Shown here: piece by piece, positions 37,398 to 51,031 of the stretch
Position numbering within the stretch: the stretch's first letter is position 1
How the letters are laid out: each line of letters starts with the position of its first letter
Source: Thermobifida fusca NBRC 14071 = JCM 3263
Lineage (GTDB): Bacteria; Actinomycetota; Actinomycetes; Streptosporangiales; Streptosporangiaceae
Length of the DNA: 64,000 nt
NCBI RefSeq assembly: GCF_001592045.1
Contig: NZ_BCWB01000014.1
Location: 1-64,000 of the forward strand
Direction: 5' to 3'
Position numbers and translations under genes: made by a program
The notes under the pieces: model-generated
Database searches by the model: none
Told to the model about the DNA's origin: nothing
The model's input: only the letters and a program-made list of their open reading frames with translations

Positions 37398-38591
37398 TCA
37401 GGCGCCCACGGCAGCCTTGAGAGCGTCGACGCGGTCGGTGCGCTCCCAGGTGAAGTCGGGCAGCTCCCGGCCGAAGTGGCCGTAGACCGAGGTCTGGGAG
37501 TAGATGGGGCGCAGCAGGTCCAGGTCGCGGATGATCGCGGCGGGACGCAGGTCGAAGACCTCCAGCACCGCCTTCTCCAACTGCTCCGGGGCGACCTTCT
37601 CGGTGCCGAAGGTCTCCAGGAACACGCCGACCGGGTGGGCTTTGCCGATCGCGTAGGCGACCTGGACTTCGACTCGGTCGGCGAGCCCGGCGGCGACGAT
37701 GTTCTTCGCGACCCAGCGGGTGGCGTACGCGGCGGAGCGGTCCACCTTGGACGGGTCCTTGCCGGAGAACGCGCCACCGCCGTGGCGGGCGTAGCCGCCG
37801 TAGGTGTCGACGATGATCTTGCGGCCGGTCAGCCCGGCGTCACCCATCGGGCCGCCGATCTCGAACCGTCCGGTGGGGTTGACGAGCAGTCGGTAGTTGT
37901 CGGCCTCCAGGTTGTAGCGGGCCACTACCGGGTCGACCACGTGCTCCTTGATGTCCGGGGTGAGCAGTTCCCGCAGGTCGATGTCGGGCGCGTGCTGGCT
38001 GGAGACCACCACGGTGTCCAACCGGACGGGCCGGTTCCCGTCGTACTCCACGGTGACCTGGGTCTTGCCGTCGGGCCGCAGGTAGGGGATGGTCCCGTCG
38101 CGGCGCACTTCAGCGAGTCGCTGCGACAGGGCGTGGGCCAGCGTGATCGGCAGCGGCATCAGCTCCGGGGTCTCGTTGTTGGCGTAGCCGAACATGAGGC
38201 CTTGGTCGCCTGCGCCCTGCCGGTCGAGGTCGTCGAAGATCTCTTCCTCCCGGGCCTCGTAGGCGTTGTCGACGCCCTGGGCGATGTCGGGTGACTGCCC
38301 GCCGATCGACACGGACACTCCGCAGGAGGCGCCGTCGAACCCCTTGGCCGAGGAGTCGTAGCCGATCTCCAGGATCTTCTCGCGGATGATGGTGGGAATG
38401 TCGACGTAGGTGGATGTGGTCACTTCGCCGGCGACGTGGACCAGGCCGGTCGTGATGAGGGTCTCCACCGCGACCCGGCTGTGGGGGTCATCCCTGAGCA
38501 TCGAGTCGAGGATCGCGTCACTGATCTGGTCAGCGATCTTGTCGGGGTGGCCTTCGGTGACCGACTCGGAGGTGAAAAGTCGACGGGACAC
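37398..38591 (-). CDS. metK: S-adenosylmethionine synthetase
   Basis: A 397-residue enzyme that makes S-adenosylmethionine from methionine and [18 protein letters not shown] with the catalytic His, [10 protein letters not shown], and the loop [16 protein letters not shown] are the family signatures. GTG 38591 lies eight bases after AAGGAG. The frame extends to 38792 but that part is unrelated to the family. It is the last gene of the pyr-mihF-gmk-rpoZ-coaBC-metK run. The 231-base leader in front shows no SAM riboswitch that I can recognise. Confidence 0.97.
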
Positions 38592-38822
38592 GGTGTGGGA
38601 CTCCTTGCAGCGGCTGCTGGCTGACTTGTCGGTGCCGGCCGGTCCGGGGGCCCGGGAGAGCGCCTCGGCTGTTCCCGACCGACGCAGTTGGTTTACTGGT
38701 TCACTGTAGTGGGGATCAGCACATGCCGGACCGATTGTGCGGGTCGGATTGTGGATCGTGGCGCACTTCTCGCGCGCCCCGGCTCCCGGCAAACCTCCTC
38801 CGGAGCTGGCCGAGCTATTGTG
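38592..38822 (-). other. metK leader / coaBC-metK gap
   Basis: This 231-base gap on the same strand contains neither a gene nor a SAM-I or SAM-IV-like motif that I can recognise. CGGCCGG-type GC palindromes near 38638-38655 may fold. It may carry a metK promoter. Confidence 0.35.
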
Positions 38823-40061
38823 CTACCGCCCAGTATCAGGGGTTTTGCTCACGGAGCCAAGACGTTCCACGACAAGATCCCATACCCGGTCGGCAAGGTT
38901 TTCCTTAGGACCGCGGGGGATCTCCACGGCTCGGCCGTCCCGGTCGAGGACCACCGCCTCGTTGTCCGGGGTGCCGAACGCGATCCCCTCTCCGACCTGG
39001 TTGACCACGATCAGGTCGCACCCCTTGCGCTGGAGCTTATTGCGGCCGTAGGCGACCGCGTTCTCCGTTTCCGCGGCGAAGCCGACGATGACCTGGTCCT
39101 TGCGGGGGCGGTTCCGGCTGAGTTCCGCGAGAATGTCCGGGTTCTCTACGAGGGTAATCGTGGGGGGCGGTCCCCCGGTCTTCTTGATCTTCCCGGCGGC
39201 CTTCGTGTCGGGGCGGAAGTCGGCGACCGCGGCAGCCATGACGACCGCGTCGGCGTCGGCAGCCGCAGCCAGCACTGCTTCGCGCATCTCCACAGCCGAG
39301 GTGACCGGAATCACGTCGGCTCCTGCCGGGGCGGGAAGCGCCACGTTCGCAGAGACGAGGGTGACGCGGGCGCCGCGCGCCACCGCGGTAGCGGCCAGTG
39401 CGTACCCTTGCCGCCCGCTCGACCGGTTCCCCAGGAAGCGGACCGGGTCGAGGGCCTCCCGCGTCCCGCCCGCGGAGACCACCACGTGCCGCCCGGTCAG
39501 GTCCGCGGCGAGGGTGCCGCGGGCGAGCACCCTGCGGGCCACGTCGAACAGCTCGGCGGGCTCCGGCAGCCGTCCTTTGCCGGTGTCGGCCCCGGTCAGC
39601 CGTCCCGTCGCCGGTTCCAGCACGATCGCTCCGCGCGCGCGGAGCGTGGCGACATTCTGCTGGGTGGCCGGGTGCTCCCACATCTCGGTGTGCATGGCGG
39701 GAGCGAACACGACCGGACAGCGCGCGGTGAGCAGCGTGTTGGTCAGCAGGTCGTCGGCCATGCCGTGGGCGGCGCGGGCGAGCAGGTCGGCGGTGGCGGG
39801 AGCCACGAAGACGAGGTCTGCCTGCTGTCCCAGCCGCACGTGGGGGACTTCGTGCACGTCCTGCCACACCTCGGTGGCGACCGGCTGGCCGGAGAGCGCC
39901 GCCCAGGTGGGCTCGCCCACGAAGCGGAGCGCGTCCCGGGTGGGGACCACCCGGACGTGGTGCCCGGACTCGGTGAGACGGCGCAGCAGTTCGCAGACCT
40001 TGTAGGCGGCGATCCCCCCGCCTACACCGAGAACGACCCGGGGTGCGCGCTGAGCCGCCAT
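38823..40061 (-). CDS. coaBC: Bifunctional phosphopantothenoylcysteine decarboxylase/synthetase
   Basis: A 412-residue enzyme of coenzyme A synthesis. The N-terminal CoaC half is a flavoprotein decarboxylase (VVLGVGGGIAAYK, the catalytic His in HEVPHVRLG, and APAMHTEMW). The CoaB half from about residue 195 (VVSAGGTREALDPVRFLGNRS) couples cysteine to phosphopantothenate. ATG 40061 is preceded by AAGGGA at a longish distance. GTG at 40070 or 40091 cannot be excluded. It follows rpoZ, a common arrangement. Confidence 0.95.
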   Translation of the reverse strand: MAAQRAPRVVLGVGGGIAAYKVCELLRRLTESGHHVRVVPTRDALRFVGEPTWAALSGQPVATEVWQDVHEVPHVRLGQQADLVFVAPATADLLARAAHGMADDLLTNTLLTARCPVVFAPAMHTEMWEHPATQQNVATLRARGAIVLEPATGRLTGADTGKGRLPEPAELFDVARRVLARGTLAADLTGRHVVVSAGGTREALDPVRFLGNRSSGRQGYALAATAVARGARVTLVSANVALPAPAGADVIPVTSAVEMREAVLAAAADADAVVMAAAVADFRPDTKAAGKIKKTGGPPPTITLVENPDILAELSRNRPRKDQVIVGFAAETENAVAYGRNKLQRKGCDLIVVNQVGEGIAFGTPDNEAVVLDRDGRAVEIPRGPKENLADRVWDLVVERLGSVSKTPDTGR

Positions 40062-40194
40062 CGGTGGCACCGTCCCTTCTTGTCGCTGCACAACTAGTTC
40101 GGCTTCCCGCCGACCGTGACCTTATCCACCGCCCGTCTGGCGGAAACGGGCGGGGTGAGGTTCTCCGGTCGGGGGAAGCCGGCAGCGGGTACGG

Positions 40195-40461
40195 CTACGC
40201 TTCCTCCTGGGTTTCCGCGGTCAGGAGTCCTTCCCGGATCTCGCGCAGCGCAATGGACAGGGGCTTCTCCTGGGGCTGCGTCTCGACGAGCGGGCCCACG
40301 TACTCCAGCAGCCCCTCGCCCAGCTGGGCGTAGTAGGCGTTGATCTGCCGGGCCCGCTTGGCAGCCATGGTGACAAGGCTGTACTTGCTGTCGACGACCT
40401 CGAGGAGCTCGTCGATCGGCGGGTTGGTAATGCCTTCGGCAACAGGTGGTGTACCAGCCAA
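40195..40461 (-). CDS. rpoZ: RNA polymerase omega subunit
   Basis: An 88-residue omega subunit that helps assemble RNA polymerase. [20 protein letters not shown] and the [18 protein letters not shown] segment match the actinobacterial omega pattern, including the PLSIALREI helix near the C-terminus. The start is TTG at 40461, with GAGGGG upstream. It follows gmk, as in Streptomyces and Mycobacterium. Confidence 0.96.
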   Translation of the reverse strand: MAGTPPVAEGITNPPIDELLEVVDSKYSLVTMAAKRARQINAYYAQLGEGLLEYVGPLVETQPQEKPLSIALREIREGLLTAETQEEA

Positions 40462-40606
40462 GGTGCCTAACCCCTCGACGATCGGTCGGCCCCGCGCGCA
40501 CAGCGCGGCGGCCGGGAGTGCGGACGGAAGAAGGTTGCGAGGCGCGGACCGCTCCAGCGGTCCCGTGCCTGGAGTGGTCAGGCCGAGCGCCCCGGGACGC
40601 GCCTGG

Positions 40607-41197
40607 TCACTGTGTTGACGGCGCAGCTATCAAAGCTAGCAGTTCGTCGCAGACTTCGTGTACTGACGTGTTGACCAGGGTGACGTCGAATTCTTTTTCG
40701 GCGGCGAGTTCGATGCGGGCGGTCTCCAACCGGCGCTGGATGACCTCGGGGGATTCGGTGCCGCGCCCGGTGAGTCTGCGGACCAGCTCCTCCCAGGACG
40801 GCGGGGCGAGGAACACCAGGAACGCGTCGGGCATGTTGGCGCGCACCTGGCGTGCGCCGTTGAGATCGATCTCCAGCAGCACGGGCTGTCCGGCGGCGAG
40901 CCGCTTGAGCACCGGTTCGCGGGGGGTGCCGTAGCGGTTGCCGGCGAACTCGGCCCACTCCAGCAGTTCGTTCTCGGCAACCAGCCGGTCGAACTCGGCG
41001 TCGTCGACGAAGTAGTACTCGACCCCGTCGGTCTCGCCGGGACGCGGGGGCCGCGTGGTGACCGACACCGAGAGCCACACTTCGGGACGGCGGCGGCGCA
41101 GCTCTTTGACGACGGTGCTCTTTCCTACCCCGGAGGGACCAGACAGGACTGTGAGACGTTTCGGCTGGTCGTTACCGGCTCCGGACTCAACAGGCAC
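40607..41197 (-). CDS. gmk: Guanylate kinase
   Basis: A 196-residue kinase that makes GDP from GMP. The P-loop is GPSGVGKST near residues 20-28, and the GMP-binding [18 protein letters not shown] and the [14 protein letters not shown] segment are all present. GTG 41197 follows GGAGAA. A candidate -10 (TATAAA, minus strand, 41284-41279) about 75 bases upstream suggests a promoter of its own after the hairpin that ends mihF. Confidence 0.96.
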   Translation of the reverse strand: MPVESGAGNDQPKRLTVLSGPSGVGKSTVVKELRRRRPEVWLSVSVTTRPPRPGETDGVEYYFVDDAEFDRLVAENELLEWAEFAGNRYGTPREPVLKRLAAGQPVLLEIDLNGARQVRANMPDAFLVFLAPPSWEELVRRLTGRGTESPEVIQRRLETARIELAAEKEFDVTLVNTSVHEVCDELLALIAAPSTQ

Positions 41198-41295
41198 TGA
41201 TTCTCCGATTCCCGGCTCCCGCTGCGCACGGGATGGACGGTGGTTCGTCGCCGCGGCTTCGCGCCGCGGTGGATCTTTTTATACCAGTTCAACGG

Positions 41296-41334
41296 GGACC
41301 GGCTCGTCACCGCCGTGCAGCGACGAGCCGGTCC
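41296..41334 (-). terminator. Hairpin between mihF and gmk
   Basis: GGACCGGCTCGTC (41296-41308) and GACGAGCCGGTCC (41322-41334) form a perfect 13-bp stem with a 13-base loop. On the minus strand it follows mihF and lacks a U run. It may partly separate mihF from gmk. Confidence 0.6.
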
Positions 41335-41379
41335 ACACAGTAGCGGCGCGCACAGTGGGCGCGCCGTAGCTCCCCTGAA

Positions 41380-41697
41380 CTACTGGCCGCCGAATTCGCT
41401 TTCCAGCGCGGCACGCTGGTTGGCGCCCAGGCCGCGGATCCGCCGCGACTCGGCGATGTTGAGCCGCTCCATGATCTGCTTGGCGCGGACTTTGCCTACG
41501 CCGGGGAGCGACTCGAGCAGGGCGGAGACCTTCATCTTGCCGATGACCTCGTTGGTCTGGCCGAGCTTGAGGACCTCGGTCAGCGAGATACCGCCGTGCT
41601 TGAGGCGGTGCTTGACCTCCGCGCGCTCTTTTCTGGCCTTCGCGGCCTTCTCAAGAGCCGCGGCGCGCTGTTCAGGAGTGAGGGGAGGAAGGGCCAC
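41380..41697 (-). CDS. mihF: Actinobacterial integration host factor (mIHF)
   Basis: A 105-residue nucleoid-associated protein of the mycobacterial IHF type, unrelated to E. coli IHF. The basic N-terminal helix (AAKARKERAEVKHRLK) and the helix-two-turn-helix region SLPGVGKVRAKQIMERL with the RRIRGLGANQR segment are the DNA-binding parts. GTG 41697 has GAGGTG upstream. It sits between pyrF and gmk, as in Streptomyces and Mycobacterium. The AT-rich gap in front suggests separate control. Confidence 0.95.
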   Translation of the reverse strand: MALPPLTPEQRAAALEKAAKARKERAEVKHRLKHGGISLTEVLKLGQTNEVIGKMKVSALLESLPGVGKVRAKQIMERLNIAESRRIRGLGANQRAALESEFGGQ

Positions 41698-42003
41698 GCC
41701 GGGTCACCTCGGTTTTCTCTCGTTTTCAGAGGGCGGACGCCTGCGCAAGTTAGTAGGTTCCGCCCCTCTTCGGCAACGCAAAGGCGCTTTTCATGCGCTA
41801 TTTCCTTCAAGGAATTACGCTAAGCACCCTACCAATTACCCAATGTCGTCAATTTGTAGGTTTTCTGCCTGCTTGACAATCCGGACAGAGCCCCGGACAC
41901 CACTGACGACATTGACGTGAGGTTCGCCACATCAACGCCAGAAAACCGTATTTCGGACGAAGAAACCGGGAACCGATGGATGACCGTAACAGATCCTGGC
42001 CGG
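41698..42003 (-). promoter_or_regulatory. AT-rich leader and probable promoter of mihF
   Basis: This 306-base gap is far richer in A and T than its surroundings. On the minus strand TTGACG is followed 15 bases later by TAGGGT, which resembles housekeeping -35 and -10 elements with a short spacer. TTCCTT-C-AAGGAA (41802-41814) is a small palindrome in the leader. No small gene is convincing. Confidence 0.45.
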
Positions 42004-42705
42004 TCAGGAGGGGGACGCCCCGGTTTTTTGGAGCTCTGCGGCGAGCGCCGCAGCCGCCGCCCCCGGATCCGGTGCGCGGGTAATGGGCCGTCCGATGACC
42101 AGCAGGTCCGCCCCGGCCGCCAGCGCCGCCTCGGGAGTCGCCACCCGCGCCTGGTCCCCCTGGGCGGCCCCGGCCGGCCGCACCCCCGGGGTGATGAGCG
42201 TGACGTCCGGGCCGACCTCGGCGCGGACCATAGCCGCCTCCTGCGGGGAGCACACCAAGGCCCGGGCCCCCGCCTCCACTGCGAGCACCGCAAGCCGGCG
42301 CACCGCGTCCCTCGCCGGGCCGCGCATCCCCACCGCGCCGAGCGCGGCCTCGTCCAGCGACGTCAGCACGGTCACCGCGGCGATCCGCGTCTCGGGTGCC
42401 GCCTCCACCGCGGCGCGGACCATGTCGGCGCCTCCGGCCGCATGCACGGTGAGGAACGCCGGAGCAAGCCCGGCCACCGATCGGGCAGCGCCCGCGACCG
42501 TGGCGGGGATGTCGTGCAGTTTCAGGTCGAGGAACAGCGCGGTCTCCCGCGCACCGCGCACGGCCTCCACAACCGCGGGCCCGTAGCGCAGGTACAGCTC
42601 CAGCCCGACTTTCAGGGTGCTGACGTGCGGGGCGACCGCGGCGGCCCAGCGGGAAGCGGTCTCCACATCCGGGGCGTCGAGCGCGACGGCGATGGGTGCG
42701 GCCAA
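42004..42705 (-). CDS. pyrF: Orotidine 5'-phosphate decarboxylase
   Basis: A 233-residue TIM-barrel enzyme for the last step of UMP synthesis. The catalytic Lys and Asp lie in [13 protein letters not shown]. The early VALDAPD and the late PGVRPAG phosphate loop agree with group 1 enzymes (the form common in E. coli). The start is TTG 42705, six bases after GGAGGA. A 307-base gap with a strong hairpin separates it from pyrD. Confidence 0.95.
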   Translation of the reverse strand: MAAPIAVALDAPDVETASRWAAAVAPHVSTLKVGLELYLRYGPAVVEAVRGARETALFLDLKLHDIPATVAGAARSVAGLAPAFLTVHAAGGADMVRAAVEAAPETRIAAVTVLTSLDEAALGAVGMRGPARDAVRRLAVLAVEAGARALVCSPQEAAMVRAEVGPDVTLITPGVRPAGAAQGDQARVATPEAALAAGADLLVIGRPITRAPDPGAAAAALAAELQKTGASPS

Positions 42706-43012
42706 CAGTGGTCCTCCTTCGTGTCGTGGTTGTTTTCCGCGTCCCGCCGCACGCGGCAGGGCACGGAACAGGCGCGCCGCTGGATACGGCGCTCCGGCCT
42801 CCTAGCGCATCGGGCGCGGCGGACGGCAGCAGTCCGCCCGGGACACCGTATGCCGCATCCCGACCGCGTGCCGCAGAGAACCCGCTCAACGCGTTCTCTG
42901 CGGCACGGCATCCGGCGGCAGAGGAAAAAACTCGCGCGCAGCAGCGCAGGACGTTACCGCGCGTTTCAGCGCGGTGTGGGTGCCCGCCACGCCGGGGGAA
43001 GCGGCAGGCCGC
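42706..43012 (-). other. pyrD-pyrF gap with hairpins
   Basis: This 307-base interruption of the pyr operon holds no gene that I can support. Besides the 15-bp hairpin listed separately, GCGGAC and GTCCGC near 42820-42838 can fold. The gap is the longest inside the pyr cluster. Confidence 0.45.
42867..42907 (-). terminator. Strong hairpin between pyrD and pyrF
   Basis: CGTGCCGCAGAGAAC (42867-42881) and GTTCTCTGCGGCACG (42893-42907) make a perfect 15-bp stem with an 11-base loop. No U run follows on the minus strand. It may end or attenuate the long pyr transcript. Confidence 0.6.
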
Positions 43013-44011
43013 TCATCCCGCGGCCACACCGAGGCCTCCCATCCCGTGGTGGGCGGCCCCGATCAGCGACTCGACCCGCTCCACTCCCCGGTCGATCAGC
43101 TCCCGCTCCAGTTCCCGCAGCACGCGCATGCACGCCGAAGGGTCGTGGAAGAGCGCGGTCCCGACCGCTACTGCGCTCGCCCCGGCTAGCAGGAACTCCA
43201 GCGCGTCCCGGCCGGTGCCGATCCCGCCCATCCCGATGATGGGCACCTCCGGGTATGCGGCATGCACCTGGTAGACGCAGGCGACCGCGATCGGCCGGAT
43301 CGCGGGACCGGACAGGCCGCCCATCCCCCCGGCCACGGCGGGACGCATCGTGTCGACGTCGATGACCATGCCCCGCACCGTGTTGACGAGGGCCAGCCCG
43401 TCGGCGCCCGCAGCCACGCACTTGCCGGCGAGCGCCACCAGGTCGGCGACGTCCGGGGAGAGTTTCGCGAACACCGGGATGTCGGACCGTGCGGTCTCCC
43501 GCACCGCCGCCACCACCTGGGCTGCGGCCTCGGGGTCCGCGGTGAAATGCTCGCCCCCGCGGCTCAAGTCCGGGCTGGACAGGTTCACTTCGATCGCGGT
43601 GACCCCGGGAGCTTCGGAGAGCCGCTGGGCGAGCGTGACGTACTCGTCGACACTCCCCCCGGCCACCGACACCACGGCACGCGCCCCGCGGGAGAGCAGC
43701 CACGGCAGGTCCCGCTGCACGAACACGTCGATGCCTGGCCCCTGCAAGCCAACCGTGCTGAGCACCCCGCTCGGGGTCTCGGCGATACGCGGCGCAGGCC
43801 AGCCGGCCCGCGGCTCCACGGTGACCGACTTGGTGACCACCGCGCCGATCCGCGCAATGTCGAAGAACCGCGCCAGCTCCCGCCCGGCCCCGGCGCATCC
43901 GGCCGCGGTCACCACCGGGTTGGCCAGCTCCAGTTCCCCCAGCCTGACCCGCAGATCGGGAATCATCGCCGCTGTCTCCGCCACCGTCTCCGCGTCCAAG
44001 GGCATCGTCAC
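43013..44011 (-). CDS. pyrD: Dihydroorotate dehydrogenase, class 1B type
   Basis: A 332-residue FMN protein that oxidises dihydroorotate to orotate and works with PyrK to pass electrons to [30 protein letters not shown] and the phosphate loop [22 protein letters not shown] are clear. In class 1 enzymes the catalytic base is the Cys of NxSCPN. Here the position is Ser146 (NLSSPD). The GTG follows the pyrK stop with no gap. Its length and partner fit class 1B. Confidence 0.92.
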   Translation of the reverse strand: MTMPLDAETVAETAAMIPDLRVRLGELELANPVVTAAGCAGAGRELARFFDIARIGAVVTKSVTVEPRAGWPAPRIAETPSGVLSTVGLQGPGIDVFVQRDLPWLLSRGARAVVSVAGGSVDEYVTLAQRLSEAPGVTAIEVNLSSPDLSRGGEHFTADPEAAAQVVAAVRETARSDIPVFAKLSPDVADLVALAGKCVAAGADGLALVNTVRGMVIDVDTMRPAVAGGMGGLSGPAIRPIAVACVYQVHAAYPEVPIIGMGGIGTGRDALEFLLAGASAVAVGTALFHDPSACMRVLRELERELIDRGVERVESLIGAAHHGMGGLGVAAG

Positions 44012-44902
44012 TCACCCAGCCTCGCGGGCCTGGTCCTCGACGCTCCGCGCCTTCCAGCCAGGGGCTCCTAGAGCGTCGAACGGAACTGTACCGACGTCGT
44101 CGAACCGCACCCGCTCGCCCCGGAACACGGGGCCGTCCACGCAGGCGCGCGCCATCCGGGTGATCCCGTCCTCGCCGACCACCGGGACCACGCACGACAT
44201 GCAGATCCCGGTGCCGCAGGCCATGGTCTCCTCCACGGACACCTGGATCGGGATGCCGTAGTGCATCGCGATCGCAGTGACTTCGCGCAGCATCGGCATC
44301 GGGCCGCACGCGTACACCACGTCGGAGTAGGCTTCCTCGATCACCTGGGCGAGCACGTCGGTGACCCGGCCCTTGGTGCCCAGCGAACCGTCGTCGGTGG
44401 TGAAAGTCGCGGTCTCCGCGATCCGGCGCGCGGTCATCGCGTTGAACACCCGTGAGGCGGTGGCCCCGCCCAGGACGAAGTCCACGCGGCAGCCGCGCCG
44501 CCGCAGCGCGTGGGCGAGCGGGAACAGCGGGACACTGCCGGAGCCGCCGCCGACGAGGACGCAGTTGACCGGGTCGCGCGGCAGCGGGAACGGCCGCCCC
44601 AGCGGGCCGATGATGTCGAGCAGGTCGCGGGAGCGCCGCTCCGCCAGCCAGGCGGTCCCCTTGCCGCGCACCGTGAACAGGAACTCCACGGTGCCGCCGT
44701 AGTCGGGTTTGACCTCGTGGATCGCGAACATCCGCCGGGTGAGCATGGCGGAGTGCTCGCCGCCGACCGCCACAGCCACGAACTGCCCTGACCGGAACCG
44801 CTCCGCAATCCCCGGAGCGACCACCGTGATGGCGTGGTAGGCGTCCACCTGCCGCACCGTCAGTACCGGGCTGCTCATCTGCACCGGCCGCACGTCACTC
44901 AC
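44012..44902 (-). CDS. pyrK: Dihydroorotate dehydrogenase electron transfer subunit
   Basis: A 296-residue flavo-iron-sulfur protein that takes electrons from PyrD to NAD. An FAD-binding domain with MLTRRMFAIHE and a nucleotide-binding domain with LVGGGSGSVPLFPLA precede the 2Fe-2S site, whose cysteines are in CGTGICMSCVVPV and RACVDGP. GTG 44902 follows GGGAGGGG. ATG 44878 is a possible later start. The presence of PyrK makes this a NAD-linked rather than quinone-linked pathway. Confidence 0.93.
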   Translation of the reverse strand: MSDVRPVQMSSPVLTVRQVDAYHAITVVAPGIAERFRSGQFVAVAVGGEHSAMLTRRMFAIHEVKPDYGGTVEFLFTVRGKGTAWLAERRSRDLLDIIGPLGRPFPLPRDPVNCVLVGGGSGSVPLFPLAHALRRRGCRVDFVLGGATASRVFNAMTARRIAETATFTTDDGSLGTKGRVTDVLAQVIEEAYSDVVYACGPMPMLREVTAIAMHYGIPIQVSVEETMACGTGICMSCVVPVVGEDGITRMARACVDGPVFRGERVRFDDVGTVPFDALGAPGWKARSVEDQAREAG

Positions 44903-45084
44903 TGAGAGGGTCCCCTCCCGGTCTCCACCATCGCTTCGAGCGCTTCCCGGACGTCGTTGCGACGGGCCGCGAGGGGGCCCGCGGAGAAACCCCGCTCCCC
45001 GGGCGCTCGCTGTCCCATTGTTCCGCAACCGGCTGCCCCTCGGGGACGGGAATGCCCGCCCGCCCCGAGGGGCAGCGGTCGACC

Positions 45085-48396
<3,312 letters not shown>

Positions 48397-48488
48397 AGTC
48401 GTCGGTATTCCTCAGGTATCGCAAATCACGTCAGGGGTGGCGGCCCGCCAGCAGTCCCGGCGGGCAACGCCGAGCTGCGCGACACAGG

Positions 48489-49628
48489 TCAGGCGCGCGC
48501 GGCCTCGCGGGCCTGCCGGTGGGCGGTCATCATCTCCACGAAGGTGTCGAACACGTCCGCGGCGTCGTGGGGCCCGGAGGCGGCCTCCGGGTGGAACTGG
48601 GTGCTGAGCGCGGGGCGGTCGAGCAGCCGCAGTCCTTCCACCACGCCGTCGTTGAGGCCGATGTAGCTCACTTCGGCGCGGCCGTAGGGAGTGTCGAACG
48701 GGCCGTCGAGGGGCGCGCGGACCGCGAATCCGTGGTTCTGGCTGGTGATGTAGACGCGCCCGGTCCGGGTCTCGCGGACCGGGTGGTTGGCGCCGCGGTG
48801 GCCGAAGGGCAGCTTGTAGGTCTCCAGGCCGAGGGCGCGTCCCAGGATCTGGTTGCCGAAGCAGATGCCGAGCAGCGGGGTGCCCGCGTCCAGGATGCCG
48901 CGCATGGTCTCCACCACGGCGTCGGCGGCGGCAGGGTCGCCGGGGCCGTTGCTGAAGAACACGCCGTCCGGGTTGAGGGCGAGGATCTGCTCGGCCGTGG
49001 TGTGGGCGGGCAGCACCCGCACTTCGCAGCCGCGTTCGGCGAGCCGCTGCGGGGTCATCGCTTTGATGCCGAGGTCGACCGCTGCGACGGTGAAGCGGAC
49101 GGGGACGCCGTCCGGCGGGCGGACCGTGTACGGCTCGGCGGTGGTGACCTCTCCGGCCAGGTTCGCGCCGACCATCTGCGGGCTGGCGAGGACGCGTTCC
49201 CGCAGCTTGTCCGGGTCGGTTTCCACGGTGCTGATGGCGGCGCGCATCACGCCCTTGTCGCGCAGGTGGCGGGTGAGCGCCCGGGTGCCGGAGAGGGCGA
49301 TGCCGACGACTCCTTGGCGGCGCAGTTCCTCTTCGAGGGTGCGCTGGGCCCGCCAGTTCGAGACGATGCGGGAGGGTTCGCGGACGACGTATCCGGCCAC
49401 CCAGATCCGGTGGGATTCGGCGTCGTCGTCGTTGACCCCCGTGTTGCCGATGTGCGGTGCGGTCATCACCACGATCTGGCGGTGGTAGGAGGGGTCGGTG
49501 AGGACCTCCTGGTATCCGGTCATTCCGGTGTGGAACACGATTTCACCGAAGGTCTCCCCTTCTGCACCGAAGGAGACCCCGTGGAAGACTCGGCCGTCCT
49601 CCAGGACCAGGATCGCGGGTACCTGCAC
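48489..49628 (-). CDS. carA: Carbamoyl-phosphate synthase small subunit
   Basis: A 379-residue glutaminase subunit. The early [20 protein letters not shown], the Cys nucleophile in [12 protein letters not shown] and the catalytic His in [11 protein letters not shown] are as expected. I prefer GTG 49628, nine bases after AGAGGGG, which gives the usual length. Two other starts in frame are ATG 49652, and GTG 49739, which overlaps the pyrC stop by GTGA and would add 37 residues. If the last is used, carA is translationally coupled to pyrC. Confidence 0.95.
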   Translation of the reverse strand: MQVPAILVLEDGRVFHGVSFGAEGETFGEIVFHTGMTGYQEVLTDPSYHRQIVVMTAPHIGNTGVNDDDAESHRIWVAGYVVREPSRIVSNWRAQRTLEEELRRQGVVGIALSGTRALTRHLRDKGVMRAAISTVETDPDKLRERVLASPQMVGANLAGEVTTAEPYTVRPPDGVPVRFTVAAVDLGIKAMTPQRLAERGCEVRVLPAHTTAEQILALNPDGVFFSNGPGDPAAADAVVETMRGILDAGTPLLGICFGNQILGRALGLETYKLPFGHRGANHPVRETRTGRVYITSQNHGFAVRAPLDGPFDTPYGRAEVSYIGLNDGVVEGLRLLDRPALSTQFHPEAASGPHDAADVFDTFVEMMTAHRQAREAARA

Positions 49629-49735
49629 GTTCTTGTTCCCCTCTGCGGGCATGGTGGTTGTCTGGTCGCTCTGGCGCTGGGCGTCCGCTGCTGCGGTGGG
49701 CAGGCGGACGGCTGCTGGGGCGTGGTGACTGGTGC

Positions 49736-51031
49736 TCACTGAATCTTCCCGTCGAGAACGGTGGGTACCCCGCGGAGGAAGGTGGCGAGGACACGTCCGG
49801 GCAGGGTCATTCCGGCGAAGGGCGTGTTGCGGCTCTTCGACACCATCGTCGCAGGGTCGATCACGCGCGTCGCCGTGGGATCGTACAAGGTGAGGTTGGC
49901 GGGTTCTCCCACGGCGATGGGGCGGCCCTGGTCGGTGAGGCGTCCGATGCGGGCGGGGGTGGCGGACATGCGCTGCGCCACTCCGGCCCAGTCGAGGAGG
50001 CCGGTGTCGACCATGGTGTGCTGGACCACCGACAGCGCGGTTTCCAGGCCGATCATGCCCATGGCGGCCTGGTTCCACTCGGTTTCTTTGGCTTCGCTGG
50101 GGTGGGGGGCGTGGTCGGTGGCGACGATGTCGATCGTGCCGTCCGCCAGTCCTTCACGCAGCGCTTCGACGTCTTCCGCGGTGCGCAGGGGCGGGTTGAC
50201 CTTGTAGACCGGGTCGTAGCTCTCGGCGAGCTCGTCGGTGAGCAGCAGGTGGTGCGGGGTCACTTCGGCGGTGACGTCGCAGCCGCGGCTCTTGGCCCAG
50301 CGGATGATCTGCACCGACCCCTTGGTAGAGACGTGGCAGACGTGCAGCCGCGAGCCGACGTGCTCGGCGAGCAGGCAGTCCCGGGCGATGATCGCTTCTT
50401 CGGCGACGGCGGGCCAGCCGGCGAGCCCCAGGCGGTCGGAGACGACGCCTTCGTTCATCTGGGCGCCTTCGGTGAGGCGCGGTTCTTGGGCGTGCTGGGC
50501 GATGACGCCGTCGAACGCTTTGACGTATTCCAGGGCGCGGCGCATGAGCTGGGCGTCGGAGACGCACATGCCGTCGTCGGAGAAGACCCGGACTTTGGCC
50601 GGGGAGTCCGCCATGGCGCCGAGTTCGGCGAGGCGTTCGCCTTTCAGGCCGACGGTGACCGCCCCGACCGGGTGGACGTCGCAGTATCCGGCGTCCCGGC
50701 CCAGCCGCCAGACCTGTTCGACGACGCCGGCAGTGTCGGCGACGGGGTCGGTGTTGGCCATGGCGAAGACGGCGGTGTAGCCGCCCATGGCGGCGGCCCG
50801 CGACCCGGTGGCGACGGTTTCTGCGTCTTCGCGTCCAGGCTCCCGCAGGTGGGTGTGGAGGTCGACGAGGCCGGGCAGGGCAATGGCCCCGGCGGCGTCG
50901 ACCACTTCGGCGCCGTCAGCGGGGAGGTCGGGGCCGATCGCGTCGATACGGCCGTGGGCGAGCAGCAGGTCGGTGGGCTCGCCCCCGAGGATGCGGGCGT
51001 TGCGGATCAGGTAGCGCGTGGTGGTCGTCAT
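49736..51031 (-). CDS. pyrC: Dihydroorotase
   Basis: A 431-residue zinc amidohydrolase that closes carbamoyl aspartate to dihydroorotate. The metal ligands are in [15 protein letters not shown], and further His residues in LHVCHVST and TPHHLLL, with the Asp in [10 protein letters not shown]. It is the long type I form, usual in actinobacteria. Its ATG overlaps the pyrB stop by ATGA. Confidence 0.97.
   Translation of the reverse strand: MTTTTRYLIRNARILGGEPTDLLLAHGRIDAIGPDLPADGAEVVDAAGAIALPGLVDLHTHLREPGREDAETVATGSRAAAMGGYTAVFAMANTDPVADTAGVVEQVWRLGRDAGYCDVHPVGAVTVGLKGERLAELGAMADSPAKVRVFSDDGMCVSDAQLMRRALEYVKAFDGVIAQHAQEPRLTEGAQMNEGVVSDRLGLAGWPAVAEEAIIARDCLLAEHVGSRLHVCHVSTKGSVQIIRWAKSRGCDVTAEVTPHHLLLTDELAESYDPVYKVNPPLRTAEDVEALREGLADGTIDIVATDHAPHPSEAKETEWNQAAMGMIGLETALSVVQHTMVDTGLLDWAGVAQRMSATPARIGRLTDQGRPIAVGEPANLTLYDPTATRVIDPATMVSKSRNTPFAGMTLPGRVLATFLRGVPTVLDGKIQ

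Noticed and set aside
38592-38822. A possible SAM riboswitch in front of metK
   Set aside because: I looked for SAM-I and SAM-IV core motifs and did not find them. A covariance model search would settle it.
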